Positions 46,158 through 56,600 of a DNA stretch of 64,000 nucleotides are shown here, piece after piece. The notes below the pieces were generated by a model, which was not told the DNA's origin, made no database searches, and worked only from the letters and a program-made list of their open reading frames with translations. How positions within the stretch are numbered: the first letter of the stretch is position 1; each line of letters starts with the position of its first letter. The stretch is from DASRDU01 sp046331565 (GTDB taxonomy: Bacteria > Acidobacteriota > Blastocatellia > RBC074). The position numbers were made by a program, and so were the translations under genes. The stretch is taken from positions 1,736,001-1,800,000 of the forward strand of contig JAXLQP010000001.1 of assembly GCA_046331565.1 (NCBI GenBank), written 5' to 3'.

Positions 46158-49100
46158 ATGAAGCAACTCGGAATAATCCTCTGCCTGACGGGGCTGTTGT
46201 GCCTGCTCGTGATTCAAACGACCGGGCAGACGCTGAGCCTCTCAAAAATCCTCGGTCGCTACCAGCAGTTCGTCTGGCAGGATCAGCACGGCCTGCCGCA
46301 GAACGGCATCAGCGCCGTCGTGCGGACGCCGGACGGTTATCTGTGGCTCGCAACGGCAGAAGGCATTGTGCGCTTTGACGGCGTGCGCTTCACTGTTTTT
46401 GACACCACCAGCACCGCCGCAATCAAAAGCAACAACATTATGTCGCTGCTCGTTGACCGCACTGGCGCGCTCTGGGCGGGCACGCACGGCGGCGGACTGA
46501 ATCGTTACCAGGGTGGCCGCTTCACACTGTTCACAACGGCTGACGGGCTGGCTGATAACCACGTGCGCTGCCTGTTTGAAGACCGGGCCGGAAACATCTG
46601 GGCCGGAACCGATGGCGGCGGGCTGAACCTTTTTCAGAACGGACGCTTCACGACCGTTTACACGACCCGCGACGGCCTGCCCGACAATCACATTTACGCG
46701 CTGGCCGAAGATTCATCAGGCAGTTTGTGGATTGGCACCAACGGCGGGCTGGCGCAGTTCAAGGGCAATCACCTCAAAGCCTGGACCGTGCGCGAAGGGC
46801 TGGCGAGCAATGCGGTGCGCGCGCTCGGCGCTGATCGCGCAGGCAATTTATGGATCGGGATGGAAGGCGGGCTGAACCGGCTGCGTGACGGGCAACTGAC
46901 CAGTTACGGCCCGCGCGACGGGTTCAGGAGCAGCAGCGTCAAATCAATTTATCAGGATCGTGACGGCACACTCTGGTTCGGCACCATCGGCAGCGGCCTG
47001 TGTCGCTTCAGGGATGAACAGTTCGAGTTCAGTTCGATTCCGCAGGGCCTGGCGAGCGATGAAATCCAGGCGATCTTTCAGGATCAGGAAGGCAGTTTGT
47101 GGCTGGGCACGAGCGGCGGCGGGCTGGCACAGCTCAGGGATGGGCAGTTCAGCGTTTACACGACGGCTGACGGGCTGCCGCACGATATGGTAAGGGCAGT
47201 CTTTGAAGACCGCGATGGCAATATCTGGATTGGCACCGCCGAAGGTTTGTGTCGCTTCAGTCACGGCAGAATCACCGAATTCCGTGAACAGTCCGGTCGG
47301 TCTCAACCCGACGCCGGAGCGATCAGCCAGGACAGCGCCGGTAATCTCTGGATCAATGCGCGCAATCAGACCGCCGAGACCTGGACGACGCTCACGGCTT
47401 CAGCGCAGACGCCTGAAATGCCCGACCGGGTAAAAGTCTGTAACTACCGGGGCGGCACGATGCTTGAAGACCGGGCAGGTAATATCTGGATCGGCTCTTC
47501 CCTTGCCGGGTTGCGGCTGATAAGCCAGGGACAGACGAAGTTTTATCGCAAACAGGACGGTCTGGCTGATGATTACGTGACCGCTTTGTACGAAGACCGC
47601 GCGGGCAATCTCTGGATCGGAACCCGCGCCGGACTGAGTCGCCTGAGTAATGGTCATCTGACCACGTGGACAAGTAAGGAAGGTTTTGCGGGCACTCACA
47701 TCCTGTCATTTCACGAAGACCGCACCGGGCAGTTATGGATCGGCACGCACGGTGACGGGTTGTTTCGCTTCAGTCACGGAAAGTTTGCGACGATCAGCAG
47801 CAGGCACGGCCTGTATGACAACCTGGCGCATCAGATTCTCGAAGACGACGCCGGCAATCTGTGGATGAGCGGCAACAAGGGCATCTATCGCGCCAGCCTC
47901 GCGGAACTCAACGAAGTCGCTGATGGCCGCCGCACGCTGGTGCATTCATTCGCCTACGACGCCGCTGACGGCATGCTCAGCCGTGAATGCAACGGCGCGA
48001 GTCCCGCCGGGGTCAGAGCGCGTGACGGGCGGTTATGGTTCCCGACCATCAAAGGCGTTGTCGTTGTTGATCCGCGCAAACTCAGTCAGCAGGCTCCGGT
48101 CGTGATGATTGAAGAGGTCACGCTTGATCGCGTGGCATTGCCCGTCGGACAGCCCTTTGAAATCAGGCCCGGTCAGGAGAATCTTGAGATTCAGTACACC
48201 GCGATCAGTTGGAACCGCCCGCAGCAGGTCAGATTCAAATACCAGCTTGTCGGCATGGATCAGGGCTGGGTCGAAGCCGGACGCAGGCGCACGGCTTATT
48301 ACCCGCACCTGGCGCCCGGCGAATATACCTTTCGCGTGATTGCCGACAACGGCGAAGGCGTCTGGAATGAAATCGGCACAGGCCTCAGATTCAGGGTCAT
48401 TCCGCCGTTTTATCGTACCTGGTGGTTTCTCAGCCTCGCGCTGGCGGCAGGCGCGGGCCTGATTCTGTCGGGCTACAAACTGCGCGTGCGCCAGCTTGAG
48501 CGCGCGACTGCCGTGCAGAAAAACTTTTCACGCCGCCTGATCAGTGCGCACGAAGGCGAACGCCAGCGCATCGCCGCTGAATTGCACGACGGCCTGAGTC
48601 AGAGCCTGGCGATCATCCGTCAGCGTGCGACCATCTGTTTGCAGGCGACGGGCGATCCTGAACGCCAGCAGGAACAGATGCAGGAGATTGCCGAAGCCGC
48701 GACTGCCGTCATTGATGAAGTGCGCGAAATCATTTACGACCTGCGCCCGGTGCAGCTTGATCGCCTGGGCCTGACCCGCTCAATTGCGGAGATGCTTGAT
48801 AAAATCGCCCGCGCCCACGGCCTGACCATCGAGCAGGAACTGGATGATCTGGATCACCTTTTTTCCAAAGACGCTGAAAACAGCATCTATCGCATCCTTC
48901 AGGAATCGGTCAACAACATCGTCCGCCACGCCCGCGCCAGCCACGTCCTGGTCAGCATGAAAGCCGAAGCCGGAGTGTTGCGAATGACGATTGAAGATAA
49001 CGGCTGCGGATTTATTCCTGACGCGACGCGCAACTGGACAAACGGCAGCGGCCTGGGGCTGACCGGCATCCTTGAACGCACACGCCTGCTCGGCGGCGAA

Positions 49101-49184
49101 ACGCTGGTTGAATCGGCTCCGCAGCAGGGCACGACCATTACGATTGCGATTCCACTGACCGAAACCTCACCCGATGAACACTGA
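46158..49184 (+). CDS. Sensor histidine kinase with two-component regulator propeller
   Basis: A 1008-aa membrane sensor. After a signal segment (IILCLTGLLCLLVIQTTGQT), residues about 35-610 hold a dozen or more Reg_prop units (for example LWIGTNGGLAQFKGNHLKAW) that form two seven-bladed propellers in known relatives. A Y_Y_Y domain follows (NLEIQYTAISWNRPQQVRFK), then one membrane helix (WWFLSLALAAGAGLILSGYK), a HisKA_3 domain with phospho-acceptor His810 in AAELHDGLSQSLAII, and an HATPase domain (DNGCGF, GLGLTGILERTRLLGG). Polysaccharide sensing is typical for this architecture. The start at 46158 is preferred for the signal peptide; a TTG at 46143 is possible. It overlaps the response regulator gene by 11 nt. 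Confidence 0.95.
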   Translation: MKQLGIILCLTGLLCLLVIQTTGQTLSLSKILGRYQQFVWQDQHGLPQNGISAVVRTPDGYLWLATAEGIVRFDGVRFTVFDTTSTAAIKSNNIMSLLVDRTGALWAGTHGGGLNRYQGGRFTLFTTADGLADNHVRCLFEDRAGNIWAGTDGGGLNLFQNGRFTTVYTTRDGLPDNHIYALAEDSSGSLWIGTNGGLAQFKGNHLKAWTVREGLASNAVRALGADRAGNLWIGMEGGLNRLRDGQLTSYGPRDGFRSSSVKSIYQDRDGTLWFGTIGSGLCRFRDEQFEFSSIPQGLASDEIQAIFQDQEGSLWLGTSGGGLAQLRDGQFSVYTTADGLPHDMVRAVFEDRDGNIWIGTAEGLCRFSHGRITEFREQSGRSQPDAGAISQDSAGNLWINARNQTAETWTTLTASAQTPEMPDRVKVCNYRGGTMLEDRAGNIWIGSSLAGLRLISQGQTKFYRKQDGLADDYVTALYEDRAGNLWIGTRAGLSRLSNGHLTTWTSKEGFAGTHILSFHEDRTGQLWIGTHGDGLFRFSHGKFATISSRHGLYDNLAHQILEDDAGNLWMSGNKGIYRASLAELNEVADGRRTLVHSFAYDAADGMLSRECNGASPAGVRARDGRLWFPTIKGVVVVDPRKLSQQAPVVMIEEVTLDRVALPVGQPFEIRPGQENLEIQYTAISWNRPQQVRFKYQLVGMDQGWVEAGRRRTAYYPHLAPGEYTFRVIADNGEGVWNEIGTGLRFRVIPPFYRTWWFLSLALAAGAGLILSGYKLRVRQLERATAVQKNFSRRLISAHEGERQRIAAELHDGLSQSLAIIRQRATICLQATGDPERQQEQMQEIAEAATAVIDEVREIIYDLRPVQLDRLGLTRSIAEMLDKIARAHGLTIEQELDDLDHLFSKDAENSIYRILQESVNNIVRHARASHVLVSMKAEAGVLRMTIEDNGCGFIPDATRNWTNGSGLGLTGILERTRLLGGETLVESAPQQGTTITIAIPLTETSPDEH

Positions 49185-49839
49185 AATTCACATCCTGATT
49201 GCCGACGATCACCCCATCGTCCGCCAGGGTCTGCGCCAGACGATTGAAACCGAAGCCGACCTGCGCGTGATTGCCGAAGCAGGCGACGGAGAGCAGGCGC
49301 TGGAACTGATCGAACGATTGCGGCCACAAATTGCCGTGCTTGACATTGACATGCCGCGCCTTGACGGGTTTGCCGTCGCCCGCGAAGTGCGCGAGCGCGG
49401 ATTGCCGGTCAGCGTGGTTTTTCTGACCGTTCACCGCGAAGAGAGTTACCTGCAACAGGCGCTCAGCCTCGGCGCGCAATGTTACGTCCTCAAGGACAGC
49501 GCCATCACCGACATTGTGGCCGGAGTGCGCGCCGCCCTCGCCGGTCAGAGTTATCTGAGTCCGCTGATGGCTGATTACCTGGCCCGGCCACCGCAATCCG
49601 GCGCGACGGAAGACCCGAACGGACTGTCCAGGCTGACCGTCACCGAGCGCCATGTGCTGCGGCTGATTGCCGAATACAAAACCACCCGCGACATTGCGCA
49701 GGCGCTCTTTATCAGCCCGTACACGGTCGAAACTCACCGCCGCAATATCTGCCGCAAACTTGAATTGCAGGGCAGCCACGCGCTGATGAAATTCGCCCTC
49801 GCCCATCTGTCCGAACTCAGCGCGGACGTGATTGAATAA
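49174..49839 (+). CDS. NarL/LuxR-type response regulator
   Basis: A 221-aa two-component regulator. The receiver domain has the acidic pair in ILIADDHPIVRQGL, phospho-acceptor Asp57 in VLDIDMPRLDG, Thr in VVFLTVHRE and Lys in YVLKDS. The C-terminal LuxR-type helix-turn-helix reads LTVTERHVLRLIAEYKTTRD then VETHRRNICRKLEL. Its start lies inside the 3' end of the kinase gene, so the pair is co-translated and surely cognate. The targets are unknown; the large surface-protein genes downstream are candidates by position only. Confidence 0.96.
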   Translation: MNTEIHILIADDHPIVRQGLRQTIETEADLRVIAEAGDGEQALELIERLRPQIAVLDIDMPRLDGFAVAREVRERGLPVSVVFLTVHREESYLQQALSLGAQCYVLKDSAITDIVAGVRAALAGQSYLSPLMADYLARPPQSGATEDPNGLSRLTVTERHVLRLIAEYKTTRDIAQALFISPYTVETHRRNICRKLELQGSHALMKFALAHLSELSADVIE

Positions 49840-49854
49840 AACCAGGAGAGATCG

Positions 49855-49954
49855 CGGAACATACGAAATGAACGGAACAGACGGAAAGTTCAGACCCTGC
49901 TGAGTTCTGATTCCGTGTGTTTCGTTCATTCCGTGTGTTCCGTCATCTCTGTCT
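49855..49954. repeat. Hairpin element with nonamer arms
   Basis: The right arm is TTCCGTGTG TTTCGTTCA TTCCGTGTG TTCCGTCAT (49911-49946), a 9-nt period. The left arm, read in complement, is TTCCGTCTG TTCCGTTCA TTTCGTATG TTCCG (49855-49886). It follows the response regulator stop by about 16 nt. It has the same design as the heptamer elements with a longer word. Confidence 0.8.
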
Positions 49955-50244
49955 TTTTCAGCAGCAAAATACCTGGAACCGGGTATGGACAGAGGCTGCT
50001 GCTTTTCTTACACTCCGCGACGATTCACTGGCATGTAAGAACTCTGACGGGCAGATTCCTGCTGATTTTCCTCATCCTTTTCTGATCGTTCTGAATTAAC
50101 CGGCAAATGATTGTGAGGCTCTGGCAGCACGGGCTGTAAATGGTGTCGGCCCGCCGGATGATGCCGCGATTGAAAGGCAGTTACCGCCTGGCTGAACTCT
50201 GCGGCAGATGACACGGGAGGCGCCAGGCGCCGGGAGCGCAGCGG
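49955..50244. other. Gene-free stretch before zinc-ribbon gene
   Basis: About 290 nt without a supported gene. A GC-rich stretch just before 50245 (GGGAGGCGCCAGGCGCCGGG) includes the perfect palindrome GGCGCCAGGCGCC and a purine-rich ribosome site. Confidence 0.45.
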
Positions 50245-50487
50245 ATGACCGACACTGAAAACAAGCCCCCGCCAGTCTGTCGGCAATGCGGCAGCGCAGT
50301 CTATCGCCTGAGCCTGCAGGGAACGCTGGCCCGGTGGAGAGCCAGGCTGACACGCCAGCGCCCGTTTGCCTGTGCCGAATGCGGCTGGCAGGGCTGGCTG
50401 TCACAGACCGGCGATGAACCGGCAGTGATTGATCAGTTGCCCTGGTTTCGGGCGATTGCGCCGCGCCGTAACAAACGCCGCGAGTGA
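50245..50487 (+). CDS. Small zinc-ribbon protein of unknown function
   Basis: An 80-aa protein with two CxxC knuckles, CRQCGS (residues 12-17) and CAECGWQGWL, separated by about 27 residues rich in Arg and Leu (YRLSLQGTLARWRARLTRQR). This is a typical zinc ribbon. Small proteins of this layout with a C-x-x-C-G-W-x-G-W end occur in Acidobacteriota, but I know no function. GGGAGC lies 11-16 nt upstream of the ATG. It precedes the giant surface-protein gene by 150 nt on the same strand. Confidence 0.75.
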   Translation: MTDTENKPPPVCRQCGSAVYRLSLQGTLARWRARLTRQRPFACAECGWQGWLSQTGDEPAVIDQLPWFRAIAPRRNKRRE

Positions 50488-50637
50488 ATGCAGTCTGCCG
50501 AATCATTTGACCACGCCGGGCGCTCGCCTGCCTGGCGGGAAATTATTCCCCCCACCCAGTGTAAATGCATTCACCACCCAGGCCTGATCTGACCTGGAGC
50601 AAATGAAGTTATTGATTTCTGTCCAGGAGAGCTTGCA

Positions 50638-53600
50638 ATGCTGATACCCCATCGTCCCTCACCCGCACGGCTGCGATTCGCGTTCGCGCTGATGGTCATC
50701 AGTGTTTTCGTTTTCGCCGGCTGGCGTGTCGGCGCGCGCGAATCGGGCTGGCGCTGGCTGACGCAATCAGTCCCGGCAAAAACATCGCAACCATCAGTCG
50801 CCCCTGCCCGGCCATCAGCCGCGCAGGGCTGGCGAGCCGGGCTGCGCCTGACTGACCTGTTCGGACGGGGCCGGGCGACGGAACTGACGAACGCGCCTTT
50901 CGCGGCGGGCGAGGCGTTGAACTTTGACGGTGTGAACGATTTCGTCAGCATTCCGCACAGCGGCAATCTGCCGTTGACTTCGCCTTTCACCGTCGAGACC
51001 TGGATTTACGTTCAGCCCACCAGCGAGCTATTCCCCACCGTCTTCAGCAAGAACAGCGACAATCTGGTGATGTGGCTGCAAGAGAACTCGGCCTCGGCCT
51101 GGCGGCTCTGCGCGCGCATCGGCGGCACGCAGCTCACCAGCCCGACCGTCAACATCAGCGAAAACACCTGGACGCACGTGGCGCTGACTTACGACGGCAC
51201 GACCGGCACGCTTTATAAAAACGGAAACGCGGAAGTTTCGGGCGCGGTGACCGGGCCGAGCAGCAACACCAGCCCGTTTCTGATCGGCTATTGGGAAAGC
51301 AACGGCAGGCCCTTTCACGGCTCGATTGACGAGTTTCGCATCTGGGCCAGCGCGCGCACGCAAGCGGAAATTCAAACCTTCAAGGACAGCGAAATCGCCA
51401 GCATGCCGAATTGCCTGATCGCGTATTACAAATTCAATCAGGGCACGGCGGACGGCGCGAACACGGGCGTGACGACGTTGACAGACACGGCGAACAACAC
51501 GCTGGAGAACGGCACGCTGAACAATTTTGCGCTCAGCGGCACGGGCAGCAATTGGACGACCGGCGCGGGCATTACGCAAACGGCCTCGGCTTACGTCACG
51601 AACATTCCCGACATCAATCTCAAAGGCAACGGCAACGACATCGCCGACGGCACGACGGCGACCGGCACGACAAACAACACCGATTTCGGCACGGCGGCGG
51701 TCGGAGTCGGCCTCAGCAAAAGCTTCACGATTGAGAACACCGGCACGGGGCAGTTGACGGTGTCGGCAATTTCGTTCACGGGCACGAACGCCAGCGAATA
51801 CGCCGTGTCAGGCATCACGCTGCCCGCAACAATTGCAGCCAGCGGCAGCACGACGTTCAATGTCACGTTTACCCCTGCGGCAGCAGGCACGCGCACGGCG
51901 ACGATCAATGTCGTCAACGACGATTGCGATGAGAGCAATTACGACTTTGCGCTGACGGGCGCGGGCACGGTTCCCATTGCTACGACGACCATCGGCTTTC
52001 ACACAGCCAGCGGCGCGCTGGGCAACTATTACAACGGCGGCACGGACGCGGCGGGCAACACGGGCACGAATTCAGGCATTGCGTTCAATACGGGATCGGC
52101 GGGCAACGGCGTCGTATCGGAAACCGTCATTGTCAACGTGCCCAATGGCTTCACAACAGGCTTTGCCCTGAGTTACCTGAATGTCTCTGTCGGGTTTCGC
52201 TTCGTTGTCTGGGACGGTCTGAATGGAACAGGCATGCAATTGGTGAACCGAAGCTTCGATCTGAACGGTAACGGCAATGGCGGTGCGACCTTCAGCGGCA
52301 TCGGCAAATCGGTCACTATCGGCAAATACAGCGGCGGGCCGACCTTCGACAATCTCACCTTTGGAGCGAGCACTATCGGCACGCCCATTGCCGAACCGCC
52401 CGGTATCACGACCAGCGCCGCAACCAGCGTCACGGACACCACAGCGACGATCAATGGCCTCGTCAATCCCGGCGGCGCGACCACCACCGCGCAGTTTGAA
52501 TATGGCACGACCACCAGTTACGGCAGCACGGTCAGCATCACGCTTTCGCCGGACAATGGCACGACCGGCCAGAGCGTGAGCGCGAACCTTACCGGTCTGA
52601 CGCCGAGTACAATGTATCACTTCCGCGTGACCGGCTCGAACAGCATCGGCAGCCGCAATGGCTCAGATTTCACGTTTACCACTTCGGCCCCCAGTACCTA
52701 CACGTTCACGGGTTCAGGCAACTGGAGTACAGCAGCCAACTGGTCGGGCGGCTTCATTCCGCCGGCCACACTGCCATCCGGTAAAAACATCATCATCAAT
52801 GGCAGCGGAGCCTGCGTGCTGGATGTGACGCAGATTCTCAGTTCCGGGGCCGCGCTCACAGTCAATGCAGGGAAAACGCTGAACCTGAGCACGCCGGGCG
52901 GAACAAATCTGACGGTGAATTCCGGCGCGACGCTGACACTCAATGCCGGAGCCACGCTCTCACAAGGGCGCATCGTCAACGCCGGAACGATGGATATTTA
53001 CGGCAGCTACACCGCCTTTTACATGACCAACAATTCGGGCGGCGTGCTGAACGTCAAGTCGGGCGGTTCGTACTCCTGCCCGGCTTGTGCCGAAGCCATG
53101 AACGCAGGCAGCACCGTCAACAACGATGGCACGCTGAACACCGGCACGCCGAGCACCTGGCAATGCACAGTTAACAACAATGCGACTGGCGTGATTACCG
53201 ATGGCGGCAACGGATCGCAACTCAGTTTCGGCGCAAGCTCGACTGTCAACAACTATGGCTCATTGATCAGCCGCATCGCCAAAACGTCGGGCGTTTTCAA
53301 TAACAAATCCACGGGCGCGCTTTCGATGCCCGCGACGTGCAATTTCACGGTGCTGAGCGGCGGCGTGTTCACCAACGATGGCACGATCACGCTGGGCAAT
53401 TCGGACAATTTCTTCAATCTCAACTCCGGCGGCACGCTGACCAACAACGGCACGCTGCAAGGCAAAGGCACGCTTACGCAAAGCGGCACGCTGACCAACA
53501 GCGCCAGCGCCGTCATCGCGCCCGGAACCTCACCCGGCAAACTGACCGTCACGGGCAATCTCGATCTGGGCAGCGCAACTTACAATGCTGAAATCAACGG

Positions 53601-56600
53601 CACGGTACAGGGCACGGGCTACGACTGGCTCTCGGTGAGCGGCACCGTCACGCTCTCGAATGCCAGGCTGGTGGTGAACTGGGGCGCCTTTACGCCGACG
53701 GCAGGCCAGACTTACAGCGTGCTGAGTTTCTCCAGTCGCGTGGGCGCGTTCTCGTCGGTGACGATTCCGGCGGTCGCCGGGCTGGATTTTACAGTCAACT
53801 ACACCAGCACCACGGTGAATGTCACGGCGTCGGCGCAAAACAACGCTCCTGCTGTGGCCTCGGACGCAGGCTCCAAACTGTTCATTGCGCGTTACGGCAA
53901 TCAGAACCGCATCGCGCGCGCCAATGTGGATGGCAGCGGGCTGGATGCGAATTACTTTGTCGTGACGGGCAATCCCATCGGCGTTGCCATTGACACCGTG
54001 AGCGGCAAACTGTTCTGGTCGCAATACGGCGCAGGCCAGATTGGTTGCGCCAATCTGGACGGTTCAAATCCCAATGCGGCGTTCATCACCGGCCTGGCCG
54101 GGCCTGTCGGCCTGACGATTGATGCCGTGAACCGCAAGATTTATTGGGCCGAAGACGGCGGCTCGCGCATCGCGCGCGCCAACCTTGACGGCACGGGCGT
54201 CACCACGCTGGTCGGCATCGGCAGTGCTTACGATGTGGCGCTCGATGTGCCGAACAACAAGCTGTATTACTGCCGGTTCGGCAGCGGGCTGATTGGCCGC
54301 GCCGACCTCAATGGCTCCAACAACAATGCGAGTTACATCAACACCGGCGCGACAGGCTTTGGCGTTTACGGCCTCGGCGTGGATCTGGTGAACAACAAAA
54401 TTTACTGGGCGGCCTACGGCACAAAGACCGTCGGCGTCGCCAGTCTCGATGGCACGGGCATCAACAACAACCTGATTGCGCTGAGCGGCGACGGGCCGTC
54501 TGACGTAACGGTTGATCCGCTGGGCGGCAAAGTCTACTGGTCGCAAGTCGGCTCAGTGGGCCGCGCCAGTCTCAACGGCACGAGCACCAGCGAAAACTTC
54601 CTGACCGGCCTGGGGACAACCTGGGGCATTGCGCTCGGCGATCAGGACAACGAAGGCGCGCTCGCCACGCGCACCGGCACTTACAGCGATCCTGACGGCA
54701 ACACGGTCACGCTCTCGGTGACGAATGGCCCCGGCACGGTACAGAAAGATGTGCCCGGCGTCGGCAAATGGACGTGGACATACACGCCGCCTGACGGCCC
54801 TGCTGCCGTCAACGTGACAATCACGGCGGATGATGGCAACGGCGGCACGAGTACGACGAATTTCACCGTCAACGTCAACAATATTGCGCCGACAGCGACC
54901 TTTGCCGCGAGCAGCACAACGGCGAACGAAGGCACCGCTTCGCCGCCCGGCGTCAGCTTCACAAATCAGGCTGACCCTGGAACGACTGACGCGACGGCGC
55001 TGCACTACAGCTACGATTACAACAATGACGGCGTGTGGGACACGGGCGACGGCACGTATGCGGGCAGCGTCACAGCGGCGAGCCAGACGATTCCGGCCAG
55101 TTATTTCGCCGCACCGGCTCCGACTCAGCTTGTCGTCAAGGGCCGCATCATTGACAAGGACGGCGGCCTGACCGATTACACCGTCACCATCACCATCAAT
55201 CACGCGCCGACAGCGATCAACGGGCCGCTGACGATCACCGAAGATTTCGATTACGGCGCATCGGCGGGAACGCTCACGGGTAATGGCGGCGCGGGATTCT
55301 CGACGGCCTGGAGTGGCGGCAGTTACACGCCGACGGGTTTGACGTTCTCGAATCTGTCTTCGCCAGGCGGCGCGTGGAACGGCGGCAGCGGCAGCCGCAA
55401 CTTCGCCGCAACGCTCGCGGCGACGGGGCCGATCACGGGCGATTTTCTGTTCAGCATGAATTCCGCACCCGGTGGCCGCGTGCAGATGTTCGGCCTCGGC
55501 GGCTTCAACAATCAGGGTTACACGCTGGCGCTTTGTCCATCCAACGATTCGACGCCCACGGGCGGTATCCCCATCGTCGGCTTGCAAGGCGGCGGCTTCG
55601 CCAACATCACGCCGGGCGCGGTGGCGCTGAACACGACGTACATGTACCGCTTCTCGTATGCGGGTTCATCCATCACCGCATGGATATTGAGCGCCGCGCA
55701 ATACGACAACTTCGCGCCCGGCGGCATCACCGATGACGAACTCAGGGACGCCACCATTGGCAGCGGCGAGACGCAGGTCACGGGCCGCGTCACCAAAACG
55801 GGCAACGTCACCAGCAACATGGCGAACCTGTTCACCTACACCTTCGGCGGCAGCGGCGTGACGATGGATCGCCTGCGCATCACCGGCCAGCCGGTCGGCA
55901 CGTCGCTCGTCGTGGCTGAGAACTCGGCAATCGGCACCAGCGCAGGCACGCTGACGGCCTCGGATGCTGATTCCGGGAACACTTTCACTTTCTCGTTAGT
56001 CAGCGGCACGGGCAGCAATGACAACGGCAGTTTCACCATCAGCGGCAACACCGTGCTGAGCGCAGCGGTTTTCAATTACGAAGTCAAACAAAGCTACAGC
56101 ATTCGCGTGCGCGTCACCGATCAGGGCGGCCTGAGTTACGAAACGCCGCTCACAGTGACAATCAGCAACGTCAACGAAGCCGTCACCGACATTGCCCTGA
56201 GTCCGGCCAGCATTGCCGAAAACAATGCGGCCAATGCGACCGTCGGCACCCTGACAGCAACCGACAACGACACTGGCGACACGCATACATTCACGCTCGT
56301 CGGCGGCACGGGCAGCGCCGACAACGGCAGCTTCACCATCACGGGCAACACGCTGAAAATCACCCCGGTCGCTGATTACGAAACGAAGAACAGCTACAGC
56401 ATCCGCGTGCGCGCAACCGACACGGGCGGCCTGTTCTTTGAGAAAGCGCTGACGGTCACGATTACTGATGTGGCGGAAAACAATGCGCCAACGGTGGCCG
56501 TCGCCAATGCCACCGTCACCGTCAACGAAGGCAGCCTGGCAGTCAACGGCGTCACCGCGAGCGACCCGGACGGTGACCCGGTCACGCTGACCGCAACGGT

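Noticed and set aside
54553..55587. 344-residue open frame on the minus strand
   Set aside because: Same reason: complementary to clear cadherin/propeller coding sequence, with shadow-like composition.
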